This document shows, in pieces, positions 1-9,027 of a stretch of 64,000 nucleotides of DNA (the first letter of the stretch is position 1; each line of letters starts with the position of its first letter). The notes below the pieces were generated by a model, which was given only the letters and a program-made list of their open reading frames with translations, was not told the DNA's origin and did no database searches. Both the position numbers and the translations under genes were made by a program. Source of the DNA: JABFSA01 sp963827515. GTDB taxonomy: Bacteria; Acidobacteriota; Vicinamibacteria; Vicinamibacterales; UBA2999. The DNA is taken from the NCBI GenBank assembly GCA_963827515.1, contig CAWHBF010000003.1, positions 186,001 through 250,000 of the forward strand, in the 5' to 3' direction.

Positions 1-133
1 GCGATCCGGCTTCCGCGACCGTCGCGACTTTCCAAATGACGACAACGTTCGGGCGTCGGGGCTGATGTTCGGTTCCTGGTGGGTGTGGACGCTCCCGGCG
101 CGGGCGCGCTTCGACCGCGTGATGCCGTCGTGA
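1..133 (+). pseudogene. C-terminal remnant of a right-handed beta-helix (pectate-lyase-like) protein, left-truncated by window edge
   Basis: Reading the frame that ends at the TGA at 131-133 gives about 43 residues. They include RRDFPNDDNVRASGLMFGSWW, then TLPARARFD and a stop. The first block closely matches the beta-helix protein at 4000-5789 (RRNFPGQANARAAGLMFGSWW), and TLPARARFD resembles that gene's extreme C-terminus (SLPARERYE). The roughly 100 residues that separate these blocks in the other copy are missing here, so this looks like an internally deleted paralogue. It lies 7 bp before the acetyltransferase gene. The rest lies outside the window, so function is inferred only from the paralogue. 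Confidence 0.5.
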
Positions 134-140
134 CCGACTG

Positions 141-719
141 ATGTTCCAGACCCTCGAACGCATCAGACAGCGTCCATCGGCACGTGGCTGGATCAACTTC
201 TTCGGCTATCTGCACCTGGCGCTTTGGAATCACGTCGTGGGACGCATCCCCCTGTATTGGCTGCGCCACCTCGTCGTTCGGAACTTGTTCGGGATGCGCA
301 TGGGTCGGTCCAACCTTCACCGTGCGGTGTTCCTGCTGTCACCGTGGAACATCCGCGTGGGCGACAATGTGAACATCCAGATGGGATGTCTTCTCGACGG
401 CAGGGGCACGATCACGATCGGCAACAACGTCGACTTGACACCCGGCGTGCGCATCCTGACCGAACAGCACGACGTCGACAGTCCCGACTACGACACGGTC
501 AAGCGGCCGGTCGTGATCGACGACCATGTGGTCGTCGGTTCCTGGGCCTTGATCCTGCCGGGCGTGCACGTGGGCGAAGGCGCGGTCATCGGCGCCGGCA
601 GCGTGGTCACGCGTGACGTGCCACCCTACACCGTGGTCGCCGGTAACCCCGCAGTGGTCAAGCGGGATCGTCGGCGCGTGATCAACTACCGGCTCGACTA
701 CCGCAGACCCTTCCACTGA
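141..719 (+). CDS. Left-handed beta-helix (hexapeptide-repeat) O-acetyltransferase, WcaF/serine acetyltransferase-like
   Basis: A 192-residue protein. A hydrophobic/amphipathic N-terminal part (about residues 18-50) is followed by hexapeptide repeats: IRVGDNVNI, GTITIGNNVDLTPGVRI, VVIDDHVVVGSWALILPGVHVGEGAVIGAGSVVTRD. The closing VPPYTVVAGNPAVVKR is the usual end of the acetyl-CoA-dependent sugar acetyltransferase family. EQHDVDSPDY supplies the family's usual active-site His region. The stop overlaps the ATG of the next gene (TGATG), so it is translationally coupled to the GT26 glycosyltransferase. Likely role: O-acetylation of an exopolysaccharide repeat unit. The exact sugar cannot be told. 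Confidence 0.85.
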   Translation: MFQTLERIRQRPSARGWINFFGYLHLALWNHVVGRIPLYWLRHLVVRNLFGMRMGRSNLHRAVFLLSPWNIRVGDNVNIQMGCLLDGRGTITIGNNVDLTPGVRILTEQHDVDSPDYDTVKRPVVIDDHVVVGSWALILPGVHVGEGAVIGAGSVVTRDVPPYTVVAGNPAVVKRDRRRVINYRLDYRRPFH

Positions 720-1567
720 TGGCCCGCCGACGCATTCTCAACATCGAGGTCGATGACCTGACGCTCCAGGAATTCCTGGAGCAGTTCGATGCGGGGTTCG
801 TGGTGACCCCGAACGTGGATCATCTGGTGATGCTGCAGTCGAGGCCGGATTTTCTGGAGGTGTACCGCCGCGCCGACTTCGCGACCGTTGACAGCCAGAT
901 CGTCAAGTGGGCGCTCGGATTCTTGGGCACGCCGGTCAAGGCACGGTTGTCGGGATCGGACGTCTTCCCTGCGTTCTGCAACTTTCATGGCCACGACCCG
1001 GAGGTGAAGATCTTCCTGCTGGGTGGCAGAGACGATGTGGCCGAGGCGGCTGCTCGACGGATCAATGCCCGCATCGGTCGGCCGATGGTGGTGGGCTGGC
1101 GTTCGCCGTCGCTGTCGTTCGTGACGGATGAGCATGAGGTGACCGACGTCATCGCGCAGATCGAGGCGTCGGGCGCCAATGTGCTGGCGGTCGGCCTGGG
1201 TGCCCCCAAGCAGGAGCTGTGGATCGACACCCACCGGCACCGGCTGCCGTCGATACGCCGCTTCATGGCCGTGGGCGCGACGCTCGACTTCGAGGCCGGC
1301 AAGATGCAGCGGGCACCGGCACTGGTGAGTCAAGCCGGAATGGAGTGGCTGCACCGCCTCCTGAGCGAGCCGGGTCGCCTGTGGCACCGCTATCTGGTGC
1401 GTGATCCCAAGTTCCTCTGGCTGGTGCTGCTGCAGCGGTTCGGGCTCTACCGGGATCCGCATCTCTCGGCCGTAGCGTGCCCAGCGCATCAACGACGCAC
1501 CGAGGGGATCGAGCTCGCGCGATCCAGCAGATCGGCCAGCGTCCTGGCGCCGTGCGCGGTCAGGTGA
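719..1567 (+). CDS. WecG/TagA/CpsF family glycosyltransferase (GT26)
   Basis: A 282-residue protein with the GT26 hallmarks: TPNVDHLVMLQ near the N-terminus, a ...DSQIVKW segment, GSDVFPAFC, FLLGGRDDVAEAAA, and the diagnostic VGLGAPKQELWI with downstream GVGATLDFEAGKMQRAP-like residues (here AVGATLDFEAGKMQRAP). Family members transfer ManNAc-type or glucosyl residues onto undecaprenyl-linked sugars on the cytoplasmic face during polysaccharide or teichoic acid assembly. The ATG overlaps the upstream acetyltransferase stop. The last ~30 residues, after GLYRDPH, look non-conserved and overlap the convergent gene by 79 bp, so the natural terminus may be an extension. Confidence 0.88.
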   Translation: MARRRILNIEVDDLTLQEFLEQFDAGFVVTPNVDHLVMLQSRPDFLEVYRRADFATVDSQIVKWALGFLGTPVKARLSGSDVFPAFCNFHGHDPEVKIFLLGGRDDVAEAAARRINARIGRPMVVGWRSPSLSFVTDEHEVTDVIAQIEASGANVLAVGLGAPKQELWIDTHRHRLPSIRRFMAVGATLDFEAGKMQRAPALVSQAGMEWLHRLLSEPGRLWHRYLVRDPKFLWLVLLQRFGLYRDPHLSAVACPAHQRRTEGIELARSSRSASVLAPCAVR

Positions 1568-2532
1568 ATGTCATCGTAGAAGACACGCTGACTCGGCCGG
1601 TCGGCCGCTCGATAGGCGTCCCTGGTCTCGACCAGTGTGATCTCGAGCTCGCGAGCGACACGAGCCAGGGTCGCCTGGGCCGCAGGCTCGTGCTCCTCGA
1701 GCATCTCCTGGGCCGTGACGTGGAAACACAACCCCACCTCGGCGTGGTGCACCCGCAACAACTCGACGAGGGCTCGTACGGCTCCTTCGTTGCTGCGGTG
1801 GCCGAGCGAGCCTGCGGCGTCATCCTCCGGTGGTGAGAACAATCGTCGCGCACGCTCCGCCGCCGCCAGCGCCACGTCGTGCAGCGCGCCGATCGGGGCG
1901 CTCGTGCGATACGGGAGGTGATCGTAGGAGCGATTCGCGGGCTCGCTGAGATCGTGACTGGAGAGCACCACCCACACCTGCCGCGCCGGAAATGGACCGA
2001 ACCGGCGATAGAACGCCAGCTGATTGACCGGTGACCAGCTCGACGTCGCCATGCTGCTGACAAGCGGGGTGCCGACGCTGCCCCGCAACCTCAGTGCCGC
2101 CTGCAGCCGGGCGGCGACCGTCTCCGCCTGATCGAGGTGGTGATTGCCGTAGATCACACTGTCGCCGATGAGCAGAATGTGGTCGTCGGCTCTCACCGAG
2201 GCCGCGTCGAAGTCATCGCTGCGGAATCCGTAGCGATTGACTTTGATCGTGTTGCCAAAGCGGACATAGGCGCGATTGGGCGCGAGGAAGTAGCCGATCC
2301 CGGGGTCACGAAGCGCGAGCGGAGCTTGACCGAAGCCCTGGCGACGCGCCGCCCACTCGGCGCCGGCGGCACAGGCTCCGAGGATTACGATCCACTGGAC
2401 CGCCTGGATGAGTCGAATCACGAGATGGCGTAAGCGTAGACACTCGAGTCCGCGATGGCAACTGCTGCGCGCCGTAATCGCTGCCATTTCAGCACGACCC
2501 ATATTGCGGGTCTGTGTCTCATAACACTTCAC
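1489..2532 (-). CDS. Membrane-anchored SGNH/GDSL-hydrolase-like protein of the glycan locus
   Basis: A 347-residue protein with an N-terminal basic segment and one transmembrane helix (about residues 43-60, AVQWIVILGACAAGAEWA). The ectodomain has an SGNH-like block I, ILLIGDSVIYGNH, and a C-terminal DDIHLTAHGA that would supply the Asp/His of the triad. Similar proteins sit in polysaccharide loci and may remove or transfer acyl groups, which fits the two acyl/acetyltransferases nearby. The start is uncertain: several in-frame Met codons occur in the first 16 residues. It converges on the GT26 gene with a 79 bp coding overlap. Confidence 0.65.
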   Translation of the reverse strand: MKCYETQTRNMGRAEMAAITARSSCHRGLECLRLRHLVIRLIQAVQWIVILGACAAGAEWAARRQGFGQAPLALRDPGIGYFLAPNRAYVRFGNTIKVNRYGFRSDDFDAASVRADDHILLIGDSVIYGNHHLDQAETVAARLQAALRLRGSVGTPLVSSMATSSWSPVNQLAFYRRFGPFPARQVWVVLSSHDLSEPANRSYDHLPYRTSAPIGALHDVALAAAERARRLFSPPEDDAAGSLGHRSNEGAVRALVELLRVHHAEVGLCFHVTAQEMLEEHEPAAQATLARVARELEITLVETRDAYRAADRPSQRVFYDDIHLTAHGARTLADLLDRASSIPSVRR

Positions 2533-2725
2533 GAACGGTCATCGTCCGCAATTTCGCTCGTGTCTCTGGCAGATCTCAGTCGGCCGCCCAATGCTCATTC
2601 GGCGTCTAAAATGGCGTAAACGTGCCGAATGTTGTGCCATTGCCATCTGTGCTGCGGCCCGGGCCTGACGCGGAATTGTTGCAGCACTCATCGCGCTTCT
2701 GACACCACACCGGTCTGACAATGAA
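2533..2725. other. Intergenic region between divergent genes
   Basis: About 190 bp between the start of the minus-strand SGNH-like gene and the plus-strand acyltransferase. It is visibly richer in A/T than the flanking glycan genes and must hold the promoters for both directions. I see no clear -35/-10 pair or terminator hairpin. The drop in GC starts here and continues through the acyltransferase. Confidence 0.4.
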
Positions 2726-3856
2726 ATGGCGAGGACGATGAGCGAGGCCAACGCCCGACACCAACAGGCAATTGCATCGCTGGACGGCATTCGAGCGATC
2801 TCGGTTCTGATTGTCATTGCGGCTCACTCGGGGTTCGTGACCGTGCCGGGTGGTCTGGGCGTTACGATTTTTTTCTTCCTGAGCGGCTATTTGATTACCA
2901 CCCTCATGCTGGCGGAGCACGAGCGAACTGGAGAACTTGACATTGTAAGGTTTTATGCGCGTCGCGTATTCAGGCTCATGCCACCTCTGATTGTCACTCT
3001 CGCAATCGTTTATGGCCTTACATTTGCGGGCTTGGTCCCGGGCGGGATTACACTGGCCGGGTTGGCTTCCCAACTTCTGTACTTCGCCAACTACTACCAA
3101 ATATTTTTTGATCCTGGCAACACGATCCCAGCAGGTACAGGGATTCTTTGGTCACTGGCTGTCGAAGAGCATTACTACATCTGCTACCCGATCATCATGA
3201 GCTTTCTGCTGCGTAACGCTCTTCGACCCTCACAGATCGCCGCCTTGCTGTGCGTAAGCTGCATCGCCATCCTTGCTTGGCGCATTCACCTTGTGATGGC
3301 TCCCGACTTTTCGGACTTACGAACCTACTATGCCTCGGACACCCGCATCGACTCCATTATTTATGGGTGCATTCTTGCGGTCATCGCGAACCCGTTGCGG
3401 CAATCCCATCGGGCCCAAACCATGTCATTGGGACAATGGGCAATATTCGCAGTAGCGTTAGGCGGCCTCTTGATGACACTTGTTTACCGTAGCGCTTTTT
3501 TTCGGGAGACATTTCGATACAGCCTGCAAGGGCTCGCCTTGATGCCGATATTCTTTTTCGCGATTCGCTACTCGGGCAATGCACTCTTCCGACATCTGAA
3601 TTCGACTTGGCTGAGTCGGCTCGGCGTCTATTCCTACACGATCTATCTGATCCACCATGTCTTGATCCAAATCATCGTCACCGGTGTTCCCGCGCTCGTC
3701 GCAGAACGGGTCATGGTGTTTTCGGCCACATTACTGATCTCGATCGCGTATGCGGCTGCCATTGACCGGTTCGTCGATCCATATTTCCGGCAACTCAGAG
3801 TCAAATTCCGAGCGAAATCTGCGATGAGAGCCGCTGTTCTCGAGACCGCCAAATGA
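2726..3856 (+). CDS. Acyltransferase 3 family membrane protein (OafA/YrhL-like)
   Basis: A 376-residue integral membrane protein. It starts with the family signature LDGIRAISVLIVIAAHSG, then FFFLSGYLITTLML, and FYARRVFRLMPPL (the R-x-x-R region), followed by about ten hydrophobic segments including LWSLAVEEHYYICYP (the family's SLxxEx motif). Such proteins O-acylate lipopolysaccharide, exopolysaccharide or peptidoglycan sugars using a membrane-relayed acyl donor. GC is roughly 50-55 % against about 65 % nearby, so the gene may have arrived by transfer. The first six residues could be dispensable; the start at 2741 (MSEANARHQQ) is an alternative. Confidence 0.9.
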   Translation: MARTMSEANARHQQAIASLDGIRAISVLIVIAAHSGFVTVPGGLGVTIFFFLSGYLITTLMLAEHERTGELDIVRFYARRVFRLMPPLIVTLAIVYGLTFAGLVPGGITLAGLASQLLYFANYYQIFFDPGNTIPAGTGILWSLAVEEHYYICYPIIMSFLLRNALRPSQIAALLCVSCIAILAWRIHLVMAPDFSDLRTYYASDTRIDSIIYGCILAVIANPLRQSHRAQTMSLGQWAIFAVALGGLLMTLVYRSAFFRETFRYSLQGLALMPIFFFAIRYSGNALFRHLNSTWLSRLGVYSYTIYLIHHVLIQIIVTGVPALVAERVMVFSATLLISIAYAAAIDRFVDPYFRQLRVKFRAKSAMRAAVLETAK

Positions 3857-3983
3857 GCCACCTGTTTGGGCAGCAAGCGGGTCCCTTCTGCGGAACACTT
3901 TCTCGACGGCACTGACATGCTGGATGTCACGGGTGGCTGGCACTGATGTTGCTGAAGTGGGTGCGAATGACGTTAAACTGTTC

Positions 3984-3989
3984 TACACT
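3984..3989 (+). promoter_or_regulatory. Candidate -10 element (TACACT) close to the beta-helix start codon
   Basis: TACACT lies 10 nt before the ATG at 4000, which opens a clean signal peptide. No convincing -35 is visible. It is one of several -10-like hexamers in this window that sit only 4-11 nt upstream of a start codon. Confidence 0.35.
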
Positions 3990-3999
3990 TTTGAACAGT

Positions 4000-5789
4000 A
4001 TGCGACTAGCTGCCATACTCGTATCTCTGGTTCTCTGTGCGACACCAGTAGTAGCCCGGGTAGATACGAGTATCGTCCCGACGGAGGGGCGGACGACCTG
4101 GGCACCCGGCGTGACGACGGGGATACCTGCCCGTGCGACGGTCTGCGCCACGATCCAGGCGTCCGCCTATGGGAACGGCGCCTCGGAAAGCTCGTCGGCC
4201 ATTCAGGCGGCCATTGCCGCGTGCCCCATGGGACAAACCGTCCTGCTCTCGGCCGGGCTGTTCCTCGTCAACAACCACATTCTCATCGACAAGGCGATCA
4301 CGTTACGCGGGGCCGGCCCAACGCTGACAACGCTCCGCAAGACCAACGGGGCGGTCGAGAACTCGTACATGGCCGAGGAGAACGAGGCCGTCGTCGTCAT
4401 CGGTCCGAACCGTTACCCGAGGCTGAATGACGCCTCGTCTGTTGCGCTATCAGCGGACGGCATCAAGGGCAACATGTCCGTGACGGTGGCCGAGGCGACC
4501 GGGTTTGCGGCGGGCCAGTTCGTGTTGCTCGATGAGGACGACTATGCGGCTGCGTCCTGGCTTGATCTTCCGAATCGGAACGGGCTGCCGAATAACGTCA
4601 AGATCTGGGCGTCCGACCGCATTGTGTTCGCCAAGCACAATCCTCCCGCCCAGGAAGACGACCCGTTTCCGGCGTCGCTGTCGTGGTTCAGTCGGCCCGG
4701 ACGACCGCTGAACGAGATCAAGGAGATCGCCGCCGTCAGCGGCCACACGATCACATTCACGACGCCCCTGCACGCCACGTATCCGACCTCAAAGTCCGCC
4801 CAGTTGACGCGCTACTCGTCGGTCCACCTGCAAGGCGGAGGGCTGGAGGACCTGACGGTGTCGGGCGGCTCCGATGGCAACGTCGTGTTCACAGCGGCGG
4901 CCTATTCGTGGGTCAAGAACATCGAGAGCGTCGCCTGGTCGGGGAACGCCGTGTCGGTGGATGGCGGCTTTCGCGTGGAGATTCGTGACTCGCACATTCA
5001 CGATGGCGTCTGGCCGTATCCCGGCGGTGGCGGCTACGGACTCAGCCTGCAGTGGGCCTCGTCGGAGGTGCTCATCGAGAACAACATCGTCTCGACGATG
5101 AACAAGGTCATGGTCGTGAAGTCGTCTGGCGCCGGCTCCGTCGTCGGCTACAACTACATGGACAACGTCTTTATCGGGAATCAGCCCGAGTGGGTCGAAG
5201 TCGGCATCAACGGAAGCCACATGGTTGGCGGGCATCACGTCCTGTTCGAGGGCAACCAGTCGAACAACTACGACTCGGACGATACGCACGGCAACGCCTT
5301 TGCGATGACCATCTTCCGCAATCACCTCGTCGGTGTGCGGCGGAACTTTCCCGGTCAAGCCAATGCGCGCGCTGCGGGCCTGATGTTCGGGTCGTGGTGG
5401 CACTCGTTCATCGGCAACGTCCTCGGCGAGAAGGGCAGATGACGGGGTGGGTGTATGAAGACCGAACCTCGTGGGCCACGGCGATCTGGAAGCTTCGGCT
5501 ATGCGCCGTCGCACTGGGAGCAGGCCGCGGACCCGAAGGTGCTCGAGCACGGTGCTGCGCGACGGGAACTTCGACTACTGACGAACTCGGTTAGTGGGAC
5601 CGCACACCGCAGCTGATCCCGAACTCGCTCTATCTCAGCGCCAAGCCGGCGTTCTTCGGGACCCTGCCATGGCCGTGGGTGGATTCAATCGGCACTACGA
5701 AACTTGGTTCACTGCCCGCACGGGAGCGGTACGAAACGTGGTTTGCTGAGAATCGGGCCCCTGGGGTGCAAATTCGCTCCGCGCGCTGA
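4000..5789 (+). pseudogene. Secreted right-handed beta-helix protein (pectate-lyase-like fold), 3' third disrupted by several frameshifts
   Basis: From ATG 4000 there is a signal peptide (MRLAAILVSLVLCATPVVA), then a pectate-lyase-3-type start (ATIQASAYGNGASESSSAIQ, AIAACP, GLFLVNNHILIDKAITLRGAG). Parallel beta-helix repeats rich in N and G follow, up to GLMFGSWWHSFIGNVLGE. The open frame ends at 5442. Family-like sequence then continues in other frames: MTGWVYEDRTSWATAIWK (frame of 5439), YAPSHWEQAADPKVLEHG (frame of 5497), VLRDGNFDY (frame of 5552), then WDRTPQLIPNSLYLSAKPAF through PWPWVDSIGTTKLGSLPARERYE to the TGA at 5787. At least four shifts fall within ~170 bp. The restored protein would be about 597 residues. 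An upstream in-frame ATG at 3946 exists but would bury the signal peptide. Probable role: binding or cleaving an acidic polysaccharide; no catalytic residues could be assigned. Confidence 0.65.
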
Positions 5790-5827
5790 AGTCATGGTGC
5801 GCTTCCTATCTTCGCGTCTTTCGTGAG

Positions 5828-6822
5828 ATGAAGGTCACGGTCATCCTCTGCACGTACAACCGTTGCCGGAGCCTGGCGACGGCGCTGGACAGCGTGGCCG
5901 CCTCGAGGCTTCCTGCAGCGGTCGACTGGGAGATCCTCGTCGTTGACAACAACTCGAGCGACGCCACGGCCGGCGTGGTGAAGGATTTTTCGAGCCGTTT
6001 TCCAGGACGTTTCCTCTACCTGCGGGAACCGCAACCGGGCAAGTCGTACACGCTCAACTGGGGATCCGCGAAGCGTCGGGTGACATCCTCGCCTTCATGG
6101 ACGACGACGTCGTCGTCGAACCGATGTGGCTGGAGAGGCTCACGAATGCTTTTCGAGAGCGCGAGTGGAAGGGCGCTGGGGGGCGTATTCTGCCCCAGTG
6201 GAGCTGCACGCCTCCTCACTGGCTCCCGCTCGAGGGACGTTATTCGCTCGCGCCGCTGGCCCTGTTCGATCTTGGTTCCACGGCGGCCGAGCTGCACGAG
6301 GCCCCCTTTGGCACGAACATGGCCTTTCGAAAGGAGATGTTCAGCAAGCACGGCTGCTTTCGAACTGATCTTGGGCCGCGCCCAGACAGCCAAATCCGGA
6401 GCGAGGACACCGAGTTTGGTCACCGCCTGTTGAAGGCCGGTGAGCGTTTCTGGTACGAGCCTTCCGCGGTCGTGTATCACCCTGTGGTGGCGGACCGAAT
6501 ACAGAAGGCCTACTTTCTCGCATGGTGGTTCGACAAAGGGCGTGCGGAAATCCGTGAACACGGTCCGAACCCCGGCACGAGGTACTTCGTGTGGGGGATC
6601 CCGCTCTACCTGTTCCGCAACCTCGCGCGCCGTCTCCTGCTGTGGACCGTGACGTTCGAACCGCGTGCGCGCTTCCTTTGCAAGGTTGACGTCTGGCTGA
6701 AGGTCGGCCAGATGGTTGAGTGCAGCCGGCGCGTGCGTGCGGGACCGGGGGCCGGCAGCCGATTTCAGAATCGTGAGGAACGGCCGCCCGGTTCGTCGGG
6801 CATCGAGCCGCACACCTCGTGA
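5828..6822 (+). CDS. Glycosyltransferase family 2 (inverting, GT-A fold), one frameshift near 6060
   Basis: The first frame gives MKVTVILCTYNR, an ALDSVAASRLPA segment, ILVVDNNSSDAT and GKSYTLNWG, typical of a GT2 N-terminus. The frame then shifts around 6058-6064 (GGGG run). The second frame continues IREASGDILAFMDDDVVVEPMW (DDD metal-binding DxD-like motif) through GGRILPQW, APFGTNMAFRKEMF and SEDTEFGHRLLKAGERFWYEP (the ED catalytic-base region). The restored length of about 331 residues is normal for the family. It would add a sugar in the exopolysaccharide pathway. A single indel in a short G run makes a sequencing error likely; otherwise it is a pseudogene. Confidence 0.8.
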
Positions 6823-6866
6823 TGACCCTGACCGTCGTCGCGGCCGGACGACCAGGGCGTTCGCGT

Positions 6867-7685
6867 TCAAAGTCCTGGACGTGAACGTTCAGTAGTGAAG
6901 CGCGCGTAGACGTCCATGCAACGCAACGGAGTGCTGCCAAGCCACTGCTCGAAGTCCTTTGCGGACTGCCATTGCGCAACCTCGAGCTTGCTTTCTGTCA
7001 CGGCGTAGTTGAACTTCACCGCCGGATCGATCGCGGTGAGGTGCTTGACGCAAGCCAAGCCCTCTTCTTTGAACTCGGGCAGGTTCAACTCGAACGAAAG
7101 GAACTTCACCTTACGCGAGAGTCCCGCCAGAACCTCGGCCTCGTGGCCCTCGACATCGACCTTGATGAAGAAGGCCTCACCGTAGGTATCGAGGAGCTCG
7201 TCCAAGGTCGTGGTCTCGACCTCGTAGGTCGTCTTCTTCTTCATCTGGGCGTCGAAGCGCGACTTGTCGGCATCGCCCAGCGTCTCGACCCACTTGGTGC
7301 TCAGCGTGTTGAAGGGTGAGCCTTCCTCGAAGACGTTGAACGTCACGCGCCCGACCTGGCGGCTGACCGCGCGGTCGACGATCGTGACGTCGCCCTTGCC
7401 CTTGAAGCGGCGGCGCAGGCGGTTGACGTTGCGCCGGTCCGGATCCACGCAGACGACGCGCGCGCCCAGGCGACGAAAGACCTCCGCCTTGTTGCCTTCG
7501 TTGGCGCCGACGTCGAAGATCCGTGCGCCGGGCGTCAATCCCGTCAATACGCTCTTGTAGAACTGGACTTCCTCGCGGCGTTCCTTGATCAACTCGGGGC
7601 GGGCGACGTGCAGATAGAGGTCGTAGACGAACGACGTTTTCAGCGAGTCGTACCAGCCAAGGCGTTTGAGAGCGCTCTTGAACAA
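6867..7685 (-). CDS. FkbM family SAM-dependent methyltransferase
   Basis: A 272-residue protein with the class I methyltransferase motif I, RIFDVGANEGNKAEVF. It also has the acidic strand-2 motif VVCVDPDRRNVNRL and the FkbM signature TLDELLDTYGEAFFIKVDVEGHEAEVLAGL. FkbM proteins O-methylate sugars or polyketides and are common in glycan loci. The gene converges with the upstream GT2 (44 bp gap) and is followed on the same strand by a second FkbM gene 24 bp upstream of its start, so the two may be co-transcribed. N- and C-terminal parts outside the Rossmann core are not recognisable. Confidence 0.85.
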   Translation of the reverse strand: MFKSALKRLGWYDSLKTSFVYDLYLHVARPELIKERREEVQFYKSVLTGLTPGARIFDVGANEGNKAEVFRRLGARVVCVDPDRRNVNRLRRRFKGKGDVTIVDRAVSRQVGRVTFNVFEEGSPFNTLSTKWVETLGDADKSRFDAQMKKKTTYEVETTTLDELLDTYGEAFFIKVDVEGHEAEVLAGLSRKVKFLSFELNLPEFKEEGLACVKHLTAIDPAVKFNYAVTESKLEVAQWQSAKDFEQWLGSTPLRCMDVYARFTTERSRPGL

Positions 7686-7709
7686 CGGATTCTCCTGCGG
7701 TGAATCATG

Positions 7710-8544
7710 TCAGCCATGCTGTCTTACAGGAGTCCAGAGGACGTCAGTTGCGGCGTGCGGCATTGTTTCGGGTGTGGTCACTGGCACGAGGTTCAATCGG
7801 AGGCGTCGCGTCCAGTGCTGTACCGTCGTGATCGCCGATCCGGTGTAGCCGAAGCCGTGCATCAGGTCGAAGAGTTCTGCAACGGAGGAGCCTGCGCGTG
7901 TCAGGTGTTCTGGGACTACTTCGGTGAGGACCGTAGGTGTATGGTTCTTGATTGTGGCCGCGAGGCCCTGCAAGGCGCGACACTCAAATCCTTCCACGTC
8001 GATCTTGACTACCATCGGCCGGTTCGATGGGGCGTGACCGAGAAGGTCATCACCACGTCGTATGGGTACGCTGTAGCGCGTAACTACCGTCGCTTCATCA
8101 GCCGGCGGCGCGAATGAACCGTGAACACTCGATCCCGTATCGCGCGTCAGCAACAACGTGGCATCCTGTTCACCAAGGCCGACCGGATGAACGTGAACCT
8201 GGGTCAATCCGTTCTGGACAACGTGAAGCTGCAGGCGCTCGCAGCAGTCTGGATTCGGTTCGAAGGCGTAGACGACCCCAGTCGGTCCGACGGCGTGAGC
8301 CGCAAGCACGGTCATGAGCCCGATATTTGCGCCAACGTCTACAAAAGTCACCGCCGGGGCGGAGGATATTGCGCAACGCCAACTGCGGACCGAGATCATA
8401 GTACCGCCCGGAGAAGTAGACGTAGCGCTCGACCGGATCGGCCAAGTCTAGCCAGACCGAATATGGGGTCCACTTATAGCGCGTGCGGACCAGGGGTTTG
8501 CTGGGCCAGCCCCGATCGGTCTCCCCGCCAGCGAGCACCATCAC
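7710..8544 (-). CDS. Second FkbM family methyltransferase, frameshifted near 8355
   Basis: The 5' part (8544 down to about 8355) reads KWTPYSVWLDLADPVERYVYFSGRYYDLGPQLALRNILRPGG, which is a usual FkbM lead-in. The next frame continues directly with VTFVDVGANIGLMTVLAAHAVGPTGVVYAFEPNPDCCERL and the VVKIDVEGFECRALQGLA signature, to a stop at 7710. The two halves join at the sequence CCGGCGGTGACTTTT with a 1-base-type shift. The true start is unclear: an upstream in-frame Met lies in another frame around 8629 (MEGKVLVRAALL), which might hint at a further shift. Likely a sugar O-methyltransferase of the glycan island. Confidence 0.7.
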
Positions 8545-8827
8545 CCGTCCCCACGCCGGCAGTTCGCGGCGTGTGTACCGACAGAACTAGCGGAAGGAGC
8601 GCCGCACGGACCAACACCTTGCCCTCCATGGCTACGCCACCCGGGCCGCGGATCCGCTCGTGGCATGAGCACCGCAAAGGTTTCCTGAACCCGTTCGCCT
8701 TGGACATTACTCTGCGAACGTCCGGACGGTGTGGATTGGTAATAATAGCAGCAGCTGTCGGTTTCCAGAACCGAGGGACCCTGTCCTGAGGACTCTTTCG
8801 AAACCAATCCCAACGTCGCAGGATATG

Positions 8828-8950
8828 GTCGACCCCGAGGGGTACAGCTGGACGATCGCGACACACAAGGAGGACCTGACACCCCAGGAGATGCAGCAGC
8901 GGCAAGAAGCGTTCATGAAGAACTTCGCGCCGCAGTCGACCCACGGCTAG
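8828..8950 (+). pseudogene. C-terminal fragment of a VOC/PhnB-like glyoxalase-fold protein
   Basis: The reading frame ending at the TAG at 8948-8950 contains VDPEGYSWTIATHKEDLTPQEMQQRQEAF, the typical C-terminal strand and tail of PhnB-like VOC proteins (DPxGHxWxxATHxEDxxPEE). The upstream part of that domain is not present in any frame, so only about 40 residues of the family remain. An ORF opening at 8729 covers the fragment, but its first half has no similarity I recognise. Probably a gene relic. Confidence 0.5.
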
Positions 8951-9027
8951 TCCGAAGCTTCAATCAGGGCGGTCCGGGATCGGGCCCCGGTCGCCCTTCT
9001 CGATCTCGTGAAACGGCAGACTGACGA

